64,000 nucleotides of DNA. Origin: Prauserella rugosa. GTDB lineage: Bacteria; Actinomycetota; Actinomycetes; Mycobacteriales; Pseudonocardiaceae. The notes beneath the pieces are model-generated. The model ran no database searches, was not told the DNA's origin, and was given only the letters and a program-made list of their open reading frames with translations. Shown here piece after piece: positions 52,584 to 62,364 of the stretch; position 1 is the first letter of the stretch; every line of letters begins with the position of its first letter. The position numbers were made by a program, and so were the translations under genes. Location: NCBI RefSeq assembly GCF_000719975.1, contig NZ_JOIJ01000005.1:1-64000 (forward strand). Direction: 5' to 3'.

Positions 52584-53690
52584 TCACGGGGTGCCGCCCA
52601 CTCCGGTGGCGAACTCGCGGAGGCGGCCACCGGGGATGCGGGAGCGCAGCCGTGGCGTGTTGCGCCGGTGCTCGTCGGATCCGTCCCGCAGCCCCTCGAA
52701 GAACTCCGACAGCGCTTCGGACGCGCTGAACCGTGGTTGCCAGCCGAGTTCGCGCTCGGCGCGGGTGACGTCCATGAGCGGCAGGCGGATCACCGTGTCG
52801 AACAGCTCGGGCGAGGCCGGAACCGCGTGCAGGCGCCACGCCGCCGCGACCGCACCCCGTACGACCGACGCGGGAATCCGCACGGTGGAGGCGCCCAGCA
52901 GCTCGGCGAGCACGGTCGCATCGACCGGAGGTTGTGCGGCGACGTTGAACGCACCCGACACCGGGTTGTGGAGGGCGAGCCGGAACGCCTCGGCGACGTC
53001 GTCGGCGTGCACGGCCTGCACCCGAAGGCCCGGGATGTCGGGGACCACCGGAATCAACTCGGGCCGCACCAGACGTCCCGGCAGCAGCGGCCCCGCGAAG
53101 ATCCGCCGCTGTTCGGCCGACGCGGCGCGCTGGAAGACGAACGCGGGCCTGATCCGCACCACGCGCAGTTCGGGACGGCGACATTCGAGGTCGTCGAGTA
53201 CCCGTTCCAGGTAGGCCTTCTCCCGCGGATAGGCCGCCGACGGCCAGCCGTGGGTCGGCCAGGACTCGTCGACCGGTTCGTCCTTCGGCCCCGGCGAATA
53301 GGCACCCACCGAGGACGCGTGGACGAGCACCGGCACTTCGCACCGCGCGACCGACTCGAACACCCGCATCGCCCCGAGCACGTTGATGCGCCACGTGGTG
53401 GCCGGGTCGCGGGTCGGCTGGAAGGACCACGCCAGATGGACCACGGCGTCGGCCTCGGCGAGCACCGAGTCGAGCTGCGCGTCGTCTGCCGTCGCCAGGT
53501 CGAGTGGCACGAGGTCGAACTTCGGCACCGCGTAATCGGTCTCCCTGCGTGCGATACCCGTGATTGACGTGATGTCGGGATCGGCAGCCAGTTTTTCTAC
53601 GACGCTCGTGCCGAGATTGCCCGTCGCGCCGGTTACGACGACGCGCCTCGGCGGGTTCTTCGCGGGTTGGTTCTTCGCGGGTTGGTTCAT
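52584..53690 (-). CDS. NAD-dependent epimerase/dehydratase family protein
   Basis: The 368-residue extended SDR has VVVTGATGNLGTSVVEKL, a DLATADDAQLDSVLAEADAVVHLAW segment, a serine in HASSVGAY and YPREK (YxxxK). N-terminal residues NQPAKNQPAKNPP derive from a 15-bp tandem repeat at about 53655-53690. Substrate unknown; a nucleotide sugar or hydroxy-lipid is usual. Confidence 0.8.
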   Translation of the reverse strand: MNQPAKNQPAKNPPRRVVVTGATGNLGTSVVEKLAADPDITSITGIARRETDYAVPKFDLVPLDLATADDAQLDSVLAEADAVVHLAWSFQPTRDPATTWRINVLGAMRVFESVARCEVPVLVHASSVGAYSPGPKDEPVDESWPTHGWPSAAYPREKAYLERVLDDLECRRPELRVVRIRPAFVFQRAASAEQRRIFAGPLLPGRLVRPELIPVVPDIPGLRVQAVHADDVAEAFRLALHNPVSGAFNVAAQPPVDATVLAELLGASTVRIPASVVRGAVAAAWRLHAVPASPELFDTVIRLPLMDVTRAERELGWQPRFSASEALSEFFEGLRDGSDEHRRNTPRLRSRIPGGRLREFATGVGGTP

Positions 53691-53924
53691 TGCGGCGAGC
53701 CTTCCGCGTAGACGTCGTGTTCGCGTGGGCGGAGGGTTCCCGATCGAGCGCTCCTCAATCGGTTACCGCAGAAACGGATTACGGCGAACCTCCCGCGGTC
53801 ACCGCGGTCGTTTCGCGGCGTGCACGGACGGGCATACCGGCGTCACCGGTCCGTCACGAGTGGACAGCACGACCGGACGGCACGAGCGGGCGCAGTCCCC
53901 AACATCAGACGAGTGGGCAGAAGT

Positions 53925-54806
53925 ATGTTCTTTCACAAGCAGGAATTGCATTTCCATGCCACACCCGACCAACCGGACGCGGTGTACGCCCGGAAACTGC
54001 AGGAGGTGCTCGGCGGGCAGTACGGCGAGATCACGGTGGCGATGCAGTACATGTTCCAGGGGTGGAACATGCACACGCCCGGCAAGTACCGGGATCTCGT
54101 CTTCGGCATCGGGTCCGAGGAGTTCGGCCACGTCGAGATGCTCGCGACGATGATTGCCCAGCTGCTGGAGAAGGCTCCCGTCGGCGTGACCGAGGAGGCC
54201 GTGCAGTCCGATCCGACGGTTGCGGCCGTGATCGGGGGAACCGACCTGCAACACGCGATCGTCGCCGGCGCCGGCGCACGTCCCGTGGACAGCATGGGCA
54301 ATCCGTGGCAGGGCACCTACATCACCGCGAGCGGAAACCTGCTCGCCGATTTCACCGCGAACGCGAATGCGGAAATGCAGGGGCGAACCCAGGTGGCCCG
54401 GCTTTATCACATGACCGACGACGCGGGAGTGCGGGACATGATCTCGTTCCTTCTCGCCCGCGACACCATGCATCAAAACCAGTGGTTGGCCGCGGCCGCG
54501 GAGTTGCGTGACGAGGGCACCGAGAAGCTGCCCGTGCCCAGCAATTTCCCGCAGTCGAAGGAACACACACCGGTCTCGTACCAGTACCAGAACTTCAGCG
54601 ACGGCCAGCGTGCGTCCGAAGGGTCGTGGGCATCGGGCGCGACTCCGGACGGCAACGGCGAGTTCAGCTATCACGACGGCCCGACGACCAGCGCCGAGAT
54701 GCCGCCGCCGACGCATCCGGACGCACGGTTCTACGGCACCACCGAACTGCCCAACAGCGTCGAGAAGATGGCGGGCACCGCGCAGGACGCGATGAAGCGC
54801 GAGTGA
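53925..54806 (+). CDS. Manganese catalase
   Basis: The 293-residue protein has a ferritin-like four-helix core with Glu35, Glu66 and His69 (GSEEFGHVEML), then NAEMQGRTQVARLY and ARDTMHQNQW supplying the second Glu and His. It disproportionates hydrogen peroxide with a dimanganese centre. A flexible Gly/Ser/Pro-rich C-terminus follows. The 234-bp stretch upstream holds AT-richer sequence and no clear gene. Confidence 0.92.
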   Translation: MFFHKQELHFHATPDQPDAVYARKLQEVLGGQYGEITVAMQYMFQGWNMHTPGKYRDLVFGIGSEEFGHVEMLATMIAQLLEKAPVGVTEEAVQSDPTVAAVIGGTDLQHAIVAGAGARPVDSMGNPWQGTYITASGNLLADFTANANAEMQGRTQVARLYHMTDDAGVRDMISFLLARDTMHQNQWLAAAAELRDEGTEKLPVPSNFPQSKEHTPVSYQYQNFSDGQRASEGSWASGATPDGNGEFSYHDGPTTSAEMPPPTHPDARFYGTTELPNSVEKMAGTAQDAMKRE

Positions 54807-54926
54807 GCGTGCCGTCCCGGTGTCCGTGGGGCGCAGTGGCCGGGCGCCCCACGGACACCGGGCCCCGGAAACTGGGTGACCGTCAGTACTCCACGGGCCA
54901 GTACTCCCGGGTGAGTGCTTCCGCGG

Positions 54927-56015
54927 TCAGTACTCCACGGGCACCAGGGAGGTGCGGCCGTCGCGCCAGGCGCCGAGCAGCCGGTCGGCGAGTCTGCCCT
55001 CCAGCAGGCCGGTGGCCTCGATCCCGAAGGCCACATCGGCCGCGAGGTCCGGTTCGTCCCGCAACAGCCCACCGACGACGTCCCTGCGCATGATCTGCTC
55101 GTGTACCGCGTCGGCCTCCACGTGCTCGGCGAAGAAGTGCACGCACGGTTCGGGTGCCTCGTGCCGTCGCAGAGCCGTGACCAGCCGCGCCGCGCTCGGA
55201 GCCGTGGTGATCTCCGCGGCCGCGAAGTGGCCGACGAGCGCTCCGCGCAGCCGCCGGTGCAGGCCGAACATCGACATCAGGTTGACGATCGCGAGCTGCT
55301 CCGCGGCGGCGACGTCGAGATAGTGCAGGTACTCCGACGACAGGCCCGCCGCGTCGAGCAGGTCGGCGAACAGGCGGGAGTGCACCCGGTCGCCGTGGCC
55401 ACCGCCGTACTCGTCGAACTCGACCGCCACGAACGCGGCCTTCGCGTGGCCACGGAGCCTCGGCACCGCCCAGACGTGCGGATCGGCCTCCTTGAGGTGG
55501 TAGATCGAGCGGTGCACGAAGTACTCACGCAGCTGCTCCCACGTTCCCTCCCTGGACAGGTGGTGGGAAACACCGTCGCCCGGGACCTCCTCGACGAGCA
55601 GCTCCTCCAGCAACCCGTAGACGTCGTCGGTGCCGGACGTCGCCTCGCGTAGTGCGTCCAGGAAGACCGCTTCGAGCTCGGCGCGGAAGGCCAGCAACTC
55701 CGGATTCCACTCCCAGTCGGGCGAGACTCCGCGGAACCCCCGGTAGTGCAGCTCGTAGCACGTGTGCAGCGCCATGGCGAGATCGTCGCCGAACGGGTCG
55801 GCCTTCCGGGCCGACCCGGACGCCAGCGCGCGCGTGCCCGCGCCCGACAGCGTGTCGACGACGGCGGCCGACAGCGGGCCACGCGGACGCGGCAGGGTCG
55901 CGGACAGGGCGTCGGGCTCGGTGGCGGGCTCGGTGGCGGTCGGCTGCATACGGCTCCCGTTCGTCGGCTGCACGGCAGGACTGGTTTCTCGTGGCAGATC
56001 CTTCGGGGCTGCCAC
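54927..56015 (-). CDS. Iron-containing redox enzyme, heme-oxygenase-like fold
   Basis: The 362-residue protein is helical, with metal-ligand-like motifs: ELHYRGFRG, HLKEADPHVWAVPRL, FDEYGGGHGDRVHSRLF and FFAEHVEADAVHEQI. These fit the heme-oxygenase-like di-iron oxidase family, members of which carry out unusual C-C or C-N cleavages. Start is uncertain: the frame opens at GTG 56015 and a later ATG lies at 55949. It precedes a convergent Mn catalase and diverges from a methyltransferase. Confidence 0.75.
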   Translation of the reverse strand: MAAPKDLPRETSPAVQPTNGSRMQPTATEPATEPDALSATLPRPRGPLSAAVVDTLSGAGTRALASGSARKADPFGDDLAMALHTCYELHYRGFRGVSPDWEWNPELLAFRAELEAVFLDALREATSGTDDVYGLLEELLVEEVPGDGVSHHLSREGTWEQLREYFVHRSIYHLKEADPHVWAVPRLRGHAKAAFVAVEFDEYGGGHGDRVHSRLFADLLDAAGLSSEYLHYLDVAAAEQLAIVNLMSMFGLHRRLRGALVGHFAAAEITTAPSAARLVTALRRHEAPEPCVHFFAEHVEADAVHEQIMRRDVVGGLLRDEPDLAADVAFGIEATGLLEGRLADRLLGAWRDGRTSLVPVEY

Positions 56016-56128
56016 GGTGCACCTCGAGACTGTTGCCGTTTCCGCACCGGCCGAAACGCGATGTGGGCGAAACTCACGTGGGCGAGGTGATCCGTTTCGC
56101 GGCGCGGCGTCGGGAAATCCCTGGTGTC

Positions 56129-56785
56129 ATGCGGATTCTGCGAGTTCCGGGCGTCTACCGCCCGCAAGGTGACACGTGGCTGCTCAGACGTGCGTTGCGC
56201 GACGCCCGCCTTTCGGAGTCCCGGCGCGTACTCGACATCGGCACCGGAACGGGTGCGCTCGCCGTGGCCGCCGCGGCGGAGCGAGCGCGCCACGTGACGG
56301 CCGTCGACGTCTCCCGGCAGGCCCGGTTGAACGCCCGGATCAACGCGCGGCTGCGCGGACTTCCCGTGCGCGTGGTCGGTGGTGACGCACTGGAGTGCGC
56401 CTACGAGCAGCCGTTCGACCTGGTGCTGGCCAACCCGCCCTACGTGCCGTCGTCCTCGGAGCGGGTTCCCGAGCGCGGCCTCGCCCGTGCGTGGGATGCC
56501 GGTGGGGACGGGCGCGCGATCATCGACCGGCTGTGCGACCGGTGTCCACATCTGCTGACGCCACGTGGGTCGTTGCTGATGGTGCAGTCCGAACTGTCCG
56601 ATGTGGATGCCACGTTGCTGCGGCTCCGCGGCCTCGGCATGAAGGCCGCGGTGGTCGACAGGGAGACGTTGCCGTTCGGTCCGGTGTTGCGCGCGCGTGC
56701 CGACATGCTGCAACGTAAGGGTTTTCTCGCGCCGGGACAGCGGGACGAGGAGTTGGTGGTGATCCGTGCCGACCGAACCGAATGA
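56129..56785 (+). CDS. HemK2/MTQ2-like methyltransferase
   Basis: The 218-residue protein has VLDIGTGTGALAVAAA as S-adenosylmethionine loop and NPPYVPSS as the catalytic motif of N5-glutamine/adenine methyltransferases. ATG 56129 starts MRILRVPGVYRPQ, which fits family N-termini. Its end overlaps the CDGSH gene by 20 bases. The substrate may be a release factor or a small molecule. Confidence 0.82.
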   Translation: MRILRVPGVYRPQGDTWLLRRALRDARLSESRRVLDIGTGTGALAVAAAAERARHVTAVDVSRQARLNARINARLRGLPVRVVGGDALECAYEQPFDLVLANPPYVPSSSERVPERGLARAWDAGGDGRAIIDRLCDRCPHLLTPRGSLLMVQSELSDVDATLLRLRGLGMKAAVVDRETLPFGPVLRARADMLQRKGFLAPGQRDEELVVIRADRTE

Positions 56786-56981
56786 ACACCGGGCTCAGGA
56801 CCGCAGAGCGGTGACGGCCGTCCGGGACGGTCCGCTGCTCGTGGAGGGGCCGGTCCGGATGACTCTCGAGGACGGCACCGTCGTCGACTCCGACCGGTTC
56901 GTGGTGGCGATCTGCGCGTGCCGCCGCAGCCGCAGGTATCCGTTCTGCGACACCAGTCACCGCCGCCGCGTGCGGCGCTGA
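56766..56981 (+). CDS. CDGSH iron-sulfur protein
   Basis: The 71-residue product has the CxC...CDxxH cluster motif (ICACRRSRRYPFCDTSH), which binds a [2Fe-2S] centre through three cysteines and one histidine. GTG 56766 lies inside the methyltransferase gene, so the two are translationally coupled. Role: small electron-transfer or cluster-transfer protein. Confidence 0.8.
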   Translation: MPTEPNEHRAQDRRAVTAVRDGPLLVEGPVRMTLEDGTVVDSDRFVVAICACRRSRRYPFCDTSHRRRVRR

Positions 56982-56996
56982 CCCGCGGCGTGGTCG

Positions 56997-57668
56997 TCAC
57001 ACGTTGCGCAGCACCGAGACGACCACGCCGAGGATGACGGCCTCGTCGCCGTCGATGACGTCGTAGTCGGGATTGCGGGGCTCGAGCAGCACGTGCCCAC
57101 CCCGTTTGCGGTAGACCTTCACCGTCGCCTCGTCGTCGATCATGGCGGCGACGATCTGGCCGGAGTGTGCCTCGGGCTGGCGGCGGACCACGACGATGTC
57201 GCCGTCGCAGATCGCCGCGTCGATCATCGACTCTCCGCGCACCCGCAGCCCGAACACGGTGCCGCGGCCCGTGAGTTCGCGCGGCAGGGAGAGGGTGTCG
57301 TCGGCGTGCTCCTCGGCGGTGATCGGCGTACCCGCGGCGATGTCCCCGACGACGGGCACCGGCACCGATTCGTCCTGGGATTCCTGGTCGGCGGTGCCGC
57401 GCAGGAAGGTGCGGACGTCGACCGCGCGGGAGACCGAAGGGCTCCGCCGCAGGAATCCCTTCTCCTCCAACGCCGCGAGGTGCCGGGACACCGAGGACGC
57501 GGACCGCAGTCCGACTGCGTCGCCGATCTCGCGCGTGCTCGGTGCATAGCCGTAGCGGACCACCCAGTCGCGGATCGTCGCCAGGATGCGCTGTTGCCGC
57601 ATGGGCAACGCGTTCGCGTCGAGGTCGCCGAAGAGGTCGTGATCGTCGTGGATGGTCACGCGCCGCAT
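56997..57668 (-). CDS. lexA: SOS-response repressor LexA
   Basis: The 223-residue protein has an N-terminal winged helix (STREIGDAVGLRSASSVSRHLAALEEKG), the self-cleavage site Ala112-Gly113, catalytic Ser147 in RGESM and Lys184 in ATVKVY. RecA-DNA filaments trigger cleavage. It is longer at the N-terminus than E. coli LexA, as in actinobacteria. No SOS box was recognised in the upstream 530 bp. Confidence 0.93.
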   Translation of the reverse strand: MRRVTIHDDHDLFGDLDANALPMRQQRILATIRDWVVRYGYAPSTREIGDAVGLRSASSVSRHLAALEEKGFLRRSPSVSRAVDVRTFLRGTADQESQDESVPVPVVGDIAAGTPITAEEHADDTLSLPRELTGRGTVFGLRVRGESMIDAAICDGDIVVVRRQPEAHSGQIVAAMIDDEATVKVYRKRGGHVLLEPRNPDYDVIDGDEAVILGVVVSVLRNV

Positions 57669-58198
57669 CGTAACCGCCGCTGATCACGAAGCGTGGCCTG
57701 CCCGGAGGAGGCCGGTTCGTCCGTGCCGCCCGGACGTTCCCTGTCCGGCCCTCCGCACCCACACGCGGGTGGCGCTCGTATGAGCGATGAAACGCCTTCC
57801 TGGTTCGAGGTTCGACGCCTGGCGAGATGTGTGTTCAACCGACTCCGTAGAGTTACCGATCGTTTATCAACTATGCGTATCGCTGAAAAACCAAACGCCG
57901 GCATTTGCATTCTTGCGTGCGGTTCCTGGTGGGTTCGACGCGCGGGGCGGTGGCATTAACGCCGCGGTCATGTTGGTGAATTTTCGACGTCCACGAGCGA
58001 TCAAGGAATGCTGCTCACCTGCGAAAACTACTCGTGAGGTACGTCCGAAAGAGTGATGCGAAGTCCGGTCTGTCGGGCTACCTTGATGGAGGCGCGGTCA
58101 AGAAGGTGCCGCCGTTCTGTAGTGATCGATCCGTTCGGGGTTCCGGATCCGGGTGAGGTATCCAGGGCACCTTTGTCCACGGGGGAGAAAATCAATCT
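57669..58198. other. 530-bp intergenic region between lexA and the STAS gene
   Basis: This stretch is AT-richer than its surroundings between about 57850 and 57950. It must hold the divergent promoters of lexA and the STAS-domain gene. Open frames of 80-90 codons exist but have no ribosome sites or coding-like composition. No clear SOS box, terminator or RNA gene was found. Confidence 0.4.
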
Positions 58199-59122
58199 AT
58201 GAGTCATGAGATCGTTGTCGGCTCCGGCGGTTCGGAGAGTGAATCTTCCGCACAGTACGCGCGTTTCCGCCGTATTCGTCATGGGCGCAACATCGAGATC
58301 TGCGAGGTGAGTGGAGAACTCGATCTGCTCACCGCCCCGCTGTTGAGCCGGGAACTGGCCGCGGCGGCCGAACGCCGGGTTCCGCATCTCGTGATCGACA
58401 TGTCGGGTGTCGAGTTCTGCGCTGTCGCTGGAGTCGAGGCGGTGCTGCACGCGTGCAGGAGGGCGCAGGCCGAGGAGCGTCGTGTGCTGGTCGTCGGGAA
58501 CCGGCAGGTGCGGCGGATCATGGGCCTGGTGGCGCCGGTCAACGCGGTGTCCTGGTACGACTCCGTGTGTGACGCGGTGCAGGCCGCCAACGGTGCGGGA
58601 CGGGAGGTCGCGGCCGGAGGGCTCGCGTCGATGGACCTGGACAGCGCGCAGCGGGGACTGCGCCGCTACGTCGAGGCGGTTGCCGCGGGTTTGGGCGTCG
58701 AAGCGGCGTCCACCTGGTCGGACGTGGACGACGTGACCGCGACCGCCTACATCGCGCTCGACGGCCGGTTACCGGGTCTGCCCGAGCGAGAGGTGGCGCT
58801 CGTCTGGGACGGGCGCACCGGCTGGGCGCTCGGCGCGGAGACGCATTCCGGCGAGGACCTGCTCATTCGTGCCTGGTTCGGTACCGAGCCGCTGCCGGAC
58901 CCGTCCGCGGTGGTGCGGTTCGTCGAGGCGTTGCGAGCAGGGAAGTCGGTGGGGCTCGACCGCCCCGCCGAGCCGAGCGCGAACCCGCACGCGGCCCGCA
59001 TCATCCGCGCCCGGTTGCAGGCGGGCGCGTGGGCGCGCAGCGAACCGCGGCTCCACGACGTCGAGGTGCCGGAACAGCCGGACGTGCGGACCTCGGCGCT
59101 CAGGCCTGAGGGAGTCGGCTGA
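58199..59122 (+). CDS. STAS-domain protein fused to a DUF6292-like domain
   Basis: The 307-residue protein begins with a STAS anti-sigma-antagonist-like domain (about 30-130: RNIEICEVSGELDLLTAPLL, VPHLVIDMSGVEFCAVAGVEAVL). The usual phospho-acceptor segment DSSG is replaced by AVAG (75-78), so phosphorylation by an anti-sigma kinase is not possible at that place. Residues about 148-255 resemble the domain named DUF6292 in Pseudonocardiaceae (RRYVEAVAAGLGV, ALVWDGRTGWALG). A Pro-rich tail follows. The domain assignment is from memory. Confidence 0.65.
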   Translation: MSHEIVVGSGGSESESSAQYARFRRIRHGRNIEICEVSGELDLLTAPLLSRELAAAAERRVPHLVIDMSGVEFCAVAGVEAVLHACRRAQAEERRVLVVGNRQVRRIMGLVAPVNAVSWYDSVCDAVQAANGAGREVAAGGLASMDLDSAQRGLRRYVEAVAAGLGVEAASTWSDVDDVTATAYIALDGRLPGLPEREVALVWDGRTGWALGAETHSGEDLLIRAWFGTEPLPDPSAVVRFVEALRAGKSVGLDRPAEPSANPHAARIIRARLQAGAWARSEPRLHDVEVPEQPDVRTSALRPEGVG

Positions 59123-59206
59123 GCCGGCCCATCCGGGAAGGGGACGACGTCGGCTCGCAGGGTTCTTCGGCCCTGCGGGCCGGCGCCGCGTCGGCAGACG
59201 GCGGCC

Positions 59207-60115
59207 TCATGCCTCGCCGAGCTTGTTGCCCTCCGAGTCGTAGCGGTACCAGCCCTGTCCGGTCTTGCGGCCGAGATGGCCTGCCTCGACGCGTTCGGCC
59301 AGGCTGCGTTGTGGCTGGTCGGCCGGGTCGCCGGACTCGGCGTACCGGCCCTGTTTGACGGCGTGGCCGATGTCCAGGCCGGTCATGTCCTGCAGCTCGA
59401 ACGGGCCCATGGGATGGCCGAGTGCCGTGCGGCAGGCCTTGTCGATGTCGCTGACGGAGGCGTATCCGCCTTCCAGGAGTGCGACCGCCTCGTCGCGCAG
59501 CGCGCCGAGGATGCGGTTGGCGACGAAGCCGTTGATCTCCTTGTTGAGCACCACGGCTTCCTTGCCGAGCCGTTCGACGAGTGCGACGGCCGCATCCATC
59601 GTCGCGTCGGACGTGTCCGGCGAACGCACCACCTCGACGCACTTCATCACCAGCGCAGGGTTGAAGAAGTGGAGGTTGCACACGCGGTCGGGCCGTTCGG
59701 TGCGTGCGCCGATCGCGGAGGGCACGAAGCTCGACGAGTTGGACGCGAGGATCGTGTGCGAGGGGCACAACGTGTCCAGCCGGGCGAACAGGTCCTGCTT
59801 GACCTCGAGCTTCTCGACCGCGGCCTCGATGACGACGTCGGCGTCGACGGCGGCGCCGTCCAGGTCGGTGGTCGATTCGAGTCGGGCGAACGCCGCATCG
59901 GACTCGGCCTGCGAGAGCCGACCCTTGGCGACCCTGCGTTCCATGACGCCGGTCAGGTTCGCGCGCGCCTTCTCCAGGCTCTCCTCGGCGATGTCGTGCA
60001 GGCGCACCCGGTATCCGGCCAGGGCGCACGCCATCGCGATCTGTGACCCCATCGCTCCCGCGCCCACCACCAGGATCCTGCCGTCGGTGGGCGTGTCGGC
60101 CGCGTTGTTCTCCAC
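59207..60115 (-). CDS. 3-hydroxyacyl-CoA (3-hydroxybutyryl-CoA) dehydrogenase
   Basis: The 302-residue protein has an NAD fold (ILVVGAGAMGSQIAMACALAGYRV), the catalytic His in LHFFNPALVMKCVE and the C-terminal helical domain (FVANRILGALRDEAVALLEGGYAS, GHPMGPFELQDMTGLD). GTG 60115 is chosen because GAGGAG precedes it; a longer GTG at 60184 is possible. It oxidises (S)-3-hydroxyacyl-CoA in fatty acid degradation or butanoate metabolism. Confidence 0.88.
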   Translation of the reverse strand: MENNAADTPTDGRILVVGAGAMGSQIAMACALAGYRVRLHDIAEESLEKARANLTGVMERRVAKGRLSQAESDAAFARLESTTDLDGAAVDADVVIEAAVEKLEVKQDLFARLDTLCPSHTILASNSSSFVPSAIGARTERPDRVCNLHFFNPALVMKCVEVVRSPDTSDATMDAAVALVERLGKEAVVLNKEINGFVANRILGALRDEAVALLEGGYASVSDIDKACRTALGHPMGPFELQDMTGLDIGHAVKQGRYAESGDPADQPQRSLAERVEAGHLGRKTGQGWYRYDSEGNKLGEA

Positions 60116-60194
60116 GTCAGTCAGCTCCTCGTCCGGGCGTGCCGCGCCCGCGGCGTCGTCGCCATCCAAGATCGACGCTAACACAACCCGGGGA

Positions 60195-60207
60195 GTCCAT
60201 TATGGAC
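60195..60207. promoter_or_regulatory. Palindrome upstream of the dehydrogenase gene
   Basis: GTCCAT T ATGGAC is a perfect 6-bp inverted repeat with one central base, 11 bases before the GTG 60184 alternative start. It may be a repressor site. Confidence 0.4.
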
Positions 60208-60210
60208 AAA

Positions 60211-60245
60211 CCGGGTGGCTCCCACCCGCCGTGGGAGCCACCCGG
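60211..60245. terminator. Perfect 15-bp hairpin downstream of fgd
   Basis: CCGGGTGGCTCCCAC (60211-60225) pairs with GTGGGAGCCACCCGG (60231-60245) around CCGCC. It starts eight bases after the stop of fgd (minus strand) and should terminate it. Confidence 0.75.
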
Positions 60246-60252
60246 GGGAGCG

Positions 60253-61257
60253 TCAGGCGAGACCGCGCAGCCGGGGCAGCACGTCCTCGGTGAACTGGCC
60301 GAGGTAACGGCGCTGGTCGTGCCCGGGTCCGTGGAACACCAGGTGGTTGAAGCCGGCGTCGAGGTAGGGCTGGATCTGCTCCATCGCCTCGTCGGCGCTG
60401 GAGGCCACGATCCACCGCTTGGCCACCTGCTCGATGGGCAGCTCGTCGGCCAGCCGTTCCATCTCCTCCGAGGAGGTCACCGAGTGCTTCTGCTCGGGGG
60501 TGAGCGACAGCGGCGCCCAGAACCGGCAGTTCTCCAGTGCGCGTTCGGGGTCGCGGTCGTAGGACATCTTGATCTCGATCATCCGGTCGATGCCCGCGGC
60601 GTCCCGCTCGGCCGCGGCGGCGCCCTCGGCGACGGCGGGCTGCAGCTTGTCGGTGTAGAGCTCCATGCCCTTGCCGGAGGTGCAGATGAATCCGTCACCC
60701 GCGCGGCCCGCGTACTTGGCCACCACCGGCCCGCCCGCGGCGATGTACACCGGGACCGGGGTGTCGGGACGGTCGTAGATCTTCGCGTCGACCAGCGTGT
60801 AGTAGTCGCCCTCGAACGAGACGTTGTCACTCGTCCACAGCTCACGCATGAGCCGGACCGACTCGCGCAACCGGGCGAAGCGTTCCTTGAACTCCGGCCA
60901 TTCGCGGCCCGAGACCGCGATCTCGTTGAGCGCCTCGCCGGTGCCCACGCCCAGGATCACCCGGCCGCCCGACAGCAACGACATGGTGGCGAACGCCTGC
61001 GCGATCACCGCGGGGTTGTAGCGGAACGTCGGGGTCAGCACGCTGGTGCCGATCTGCACCCGGTGCGTCCGTTCGGCGACCGCCGACATCCACGACAGTG
61101 CGAACGGCGCGTGGCCGCCCTCGTGCCGCCAGGGCAGGAAGTGGTCCGACACCATGACCGAGTCGAGTCCCTGCTCTTCAGCGTGCACCGCGAACTCGAC
61201 CAGGTCGCGCGGCCCGAACTGCTCCGCCGACGCCTTGTAACCGACCTTCAGATCCAT
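60253..61257 (-). CDS. fgd: F420-dependent glucose-6-phosphate dehydrogenase
   Basis: The 334-residue protein matches mycobacterial Fgd1 over its length: [74 protein letters not shown] and [14 protein letters not shown]. It oxidises glucose-6-phosphate to 6-phosphogluconolactone and reduces cofactor F420, serving F420-dependent reductases. ATG 61257 is chosen over the longer frame because GGAAAGG precedes it. Confidence 0.95.
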   Translation of the reverse strand: MDLKVGYKASAEQFGPRDLVEFAVHAEEQGLDSVMVSDHFLPWRHEGGHAPFALSWMSAVAERTHRVQIGTSVLTPTFRYNPAVIAQAFATMSLLSGGRVILGVGTGEALNEIAVSGREWPEFKERFARLRESVRLMRELWTSDNVSFEGDYYTLVDAKIYDRPDTPVPVYIAAGGPVVAKYAGRAGDGFICTSGKGMELYTDKLQPAVAEGAAAAERDAAGIDRMIEIKMSYDRDPERALENCRFWAPLSLTPEQKHSVTSSEEMERLADELPIEQVAKRWIVASSADEAMEQIQPYLDAGFNHLVFHGPGHDQRRYLGQFTEDVLPRLRGLA

Positions 61258-61360
61258 CGAGAGCCTTTCCCACCTAGACAACCGGCTGGCACAGCCCAAC
61301 CTAATCGCCTCGCGGAGATCATGCGGGCCGTGCTCGTCGCCGGAGTTGCCGCGGCGTTGC

Positions 61361-62230
61361 TCACAGCAGCCCCGCGTCGCGGGCGAGGCGGACGGCGTGC
61401 GTGCGGTTGGCGGCTCCGAGCTTGCGGGACACGCTGCGCAGGTAGGCCTTGACGGTGTTCGGGGTCAGCCCGAGGTCTCGGGCGATGTCGTTGTTCGCGG
61501 CGCCGGTCGCGACGAGCCGCAGCACGTCGAGCTCCCGCGCGGACAGCACGCCGGCGCCCACTCCCGCCGGTTCGGCATGTCCGTGGGCGAGCCGGCGCAG
61601 ACGGTCGGACAGCTGCTGCAGGCGTTGCCGTGCGGCCGGGTCGTCGACGCGGCCGATGGTGTCGTCCAGCTCCCTGCGCACGTCGGCCAGTACCCGCCCG
61701 TCACGTGCCACGGCGTCGTCGTAGGCGGCCATCCGCCTGCGGACCTCGATGCCCACGGCGAGATCCTGTTCGAGGCGGCGGACGTGTTCCACGGCGCGGT
61801 GCACGATCCGGTCGCCGAGGGCGACGTCGGCGCGCTGGGCGAGATACAGCAGGCCCGCAACGGCCCCGCCCGCCCTGATCGGCACGGCGAACGCGGTCTC
61901 GATGCGTTCGGGGGCGACGGCACCGTCGTAGGTGTGCACGATGTGCGCGGCGTTGAAGTAGTCGCGCACGACGACCGGCCTGCCGAGGGCCAGCGCCTTC
62001 CCTCCGACCCCGCAGCCGGTGCGGACCCGCAGGTCACGCAGGCTGTGGCCGAGGTGGCCGTCGAGATGCCGGATGGTGATCGCGTCGGCCGAGCCGGCCT
62101 CGGTACGCCCGCCGAACGTCAGGTCCACCCCGCACGAGGCGCGGAGCGTGCGCATGCTCGGGGCCAGTAGCCGGTCGAGCTCGTCGAGTGCGTCGGCCGG
62201 CGCGGCTGCGGAGGACACGGCCACCACCAC
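61361..62230 (-). CDS. GAF-domain LuxR-type regulator
   Basis: The 289-residue protein has a GAF-like domain (about 60-165: [42 protein letters not shown]), a helical linker and a LuxR helix-turn-helix ([44 protein letters not shown]). Such regulators often sit beside the acid-CoA ligase they control, here the divergent gene at 62365. The exact start among several GTGs is uncertain. Confidence 0.85.
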   Translation of the reverse strand: MVVAVSSAAAPADALDELDRLLAPSMRTLRASCGVDLTFGGRTEAGSADAITIRHLDGHLGHSLRDLRVRTGCGVGGKALALGRPVVVRDYFNAAHIVHTYDGAVAPERIETAFAVPIRAGGAVAGLLYLAQRADVALGDRIVHRAVEHVRRLEQDLAVGIEVRRRMAAYDDAVARDGRVLADVRRELDDTIGRVDDPAARQRLQQLSDRLRRLAHGHAEPAGVGAGVLSARELDVLRLVATGAANNDIARDLGLTPNTVKAYLRSVSRKLGAANRTHAVRLARDAGLL

Positions 62231-62364
62231 CTCTCGTCGTCGAGATCGTCCCGTGCCCGTCGCCGGAGCCCGGGAACCGCGTTACCCACGGAAGAACGTA
62301 GCCGGAGCGTGGTGGGGTGGAGAAGCTCGGCGGGGAGCAGACATGCGACGAAGGAGTCGAGAAC

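Noticed and set aside
57800..57820. SOS box near lexA (repeated TTCGA motifs)
   Set aside because: The two motifs are direct, not inverted, and do not match the palindromic consensus of actinobacterial LexA sites.
57693..58056. Small open frames in the lexA-STAS intergenic region
   Set aside because: No ribosome site, no protein-like composition, and they change frame with the AT-rich stretch.
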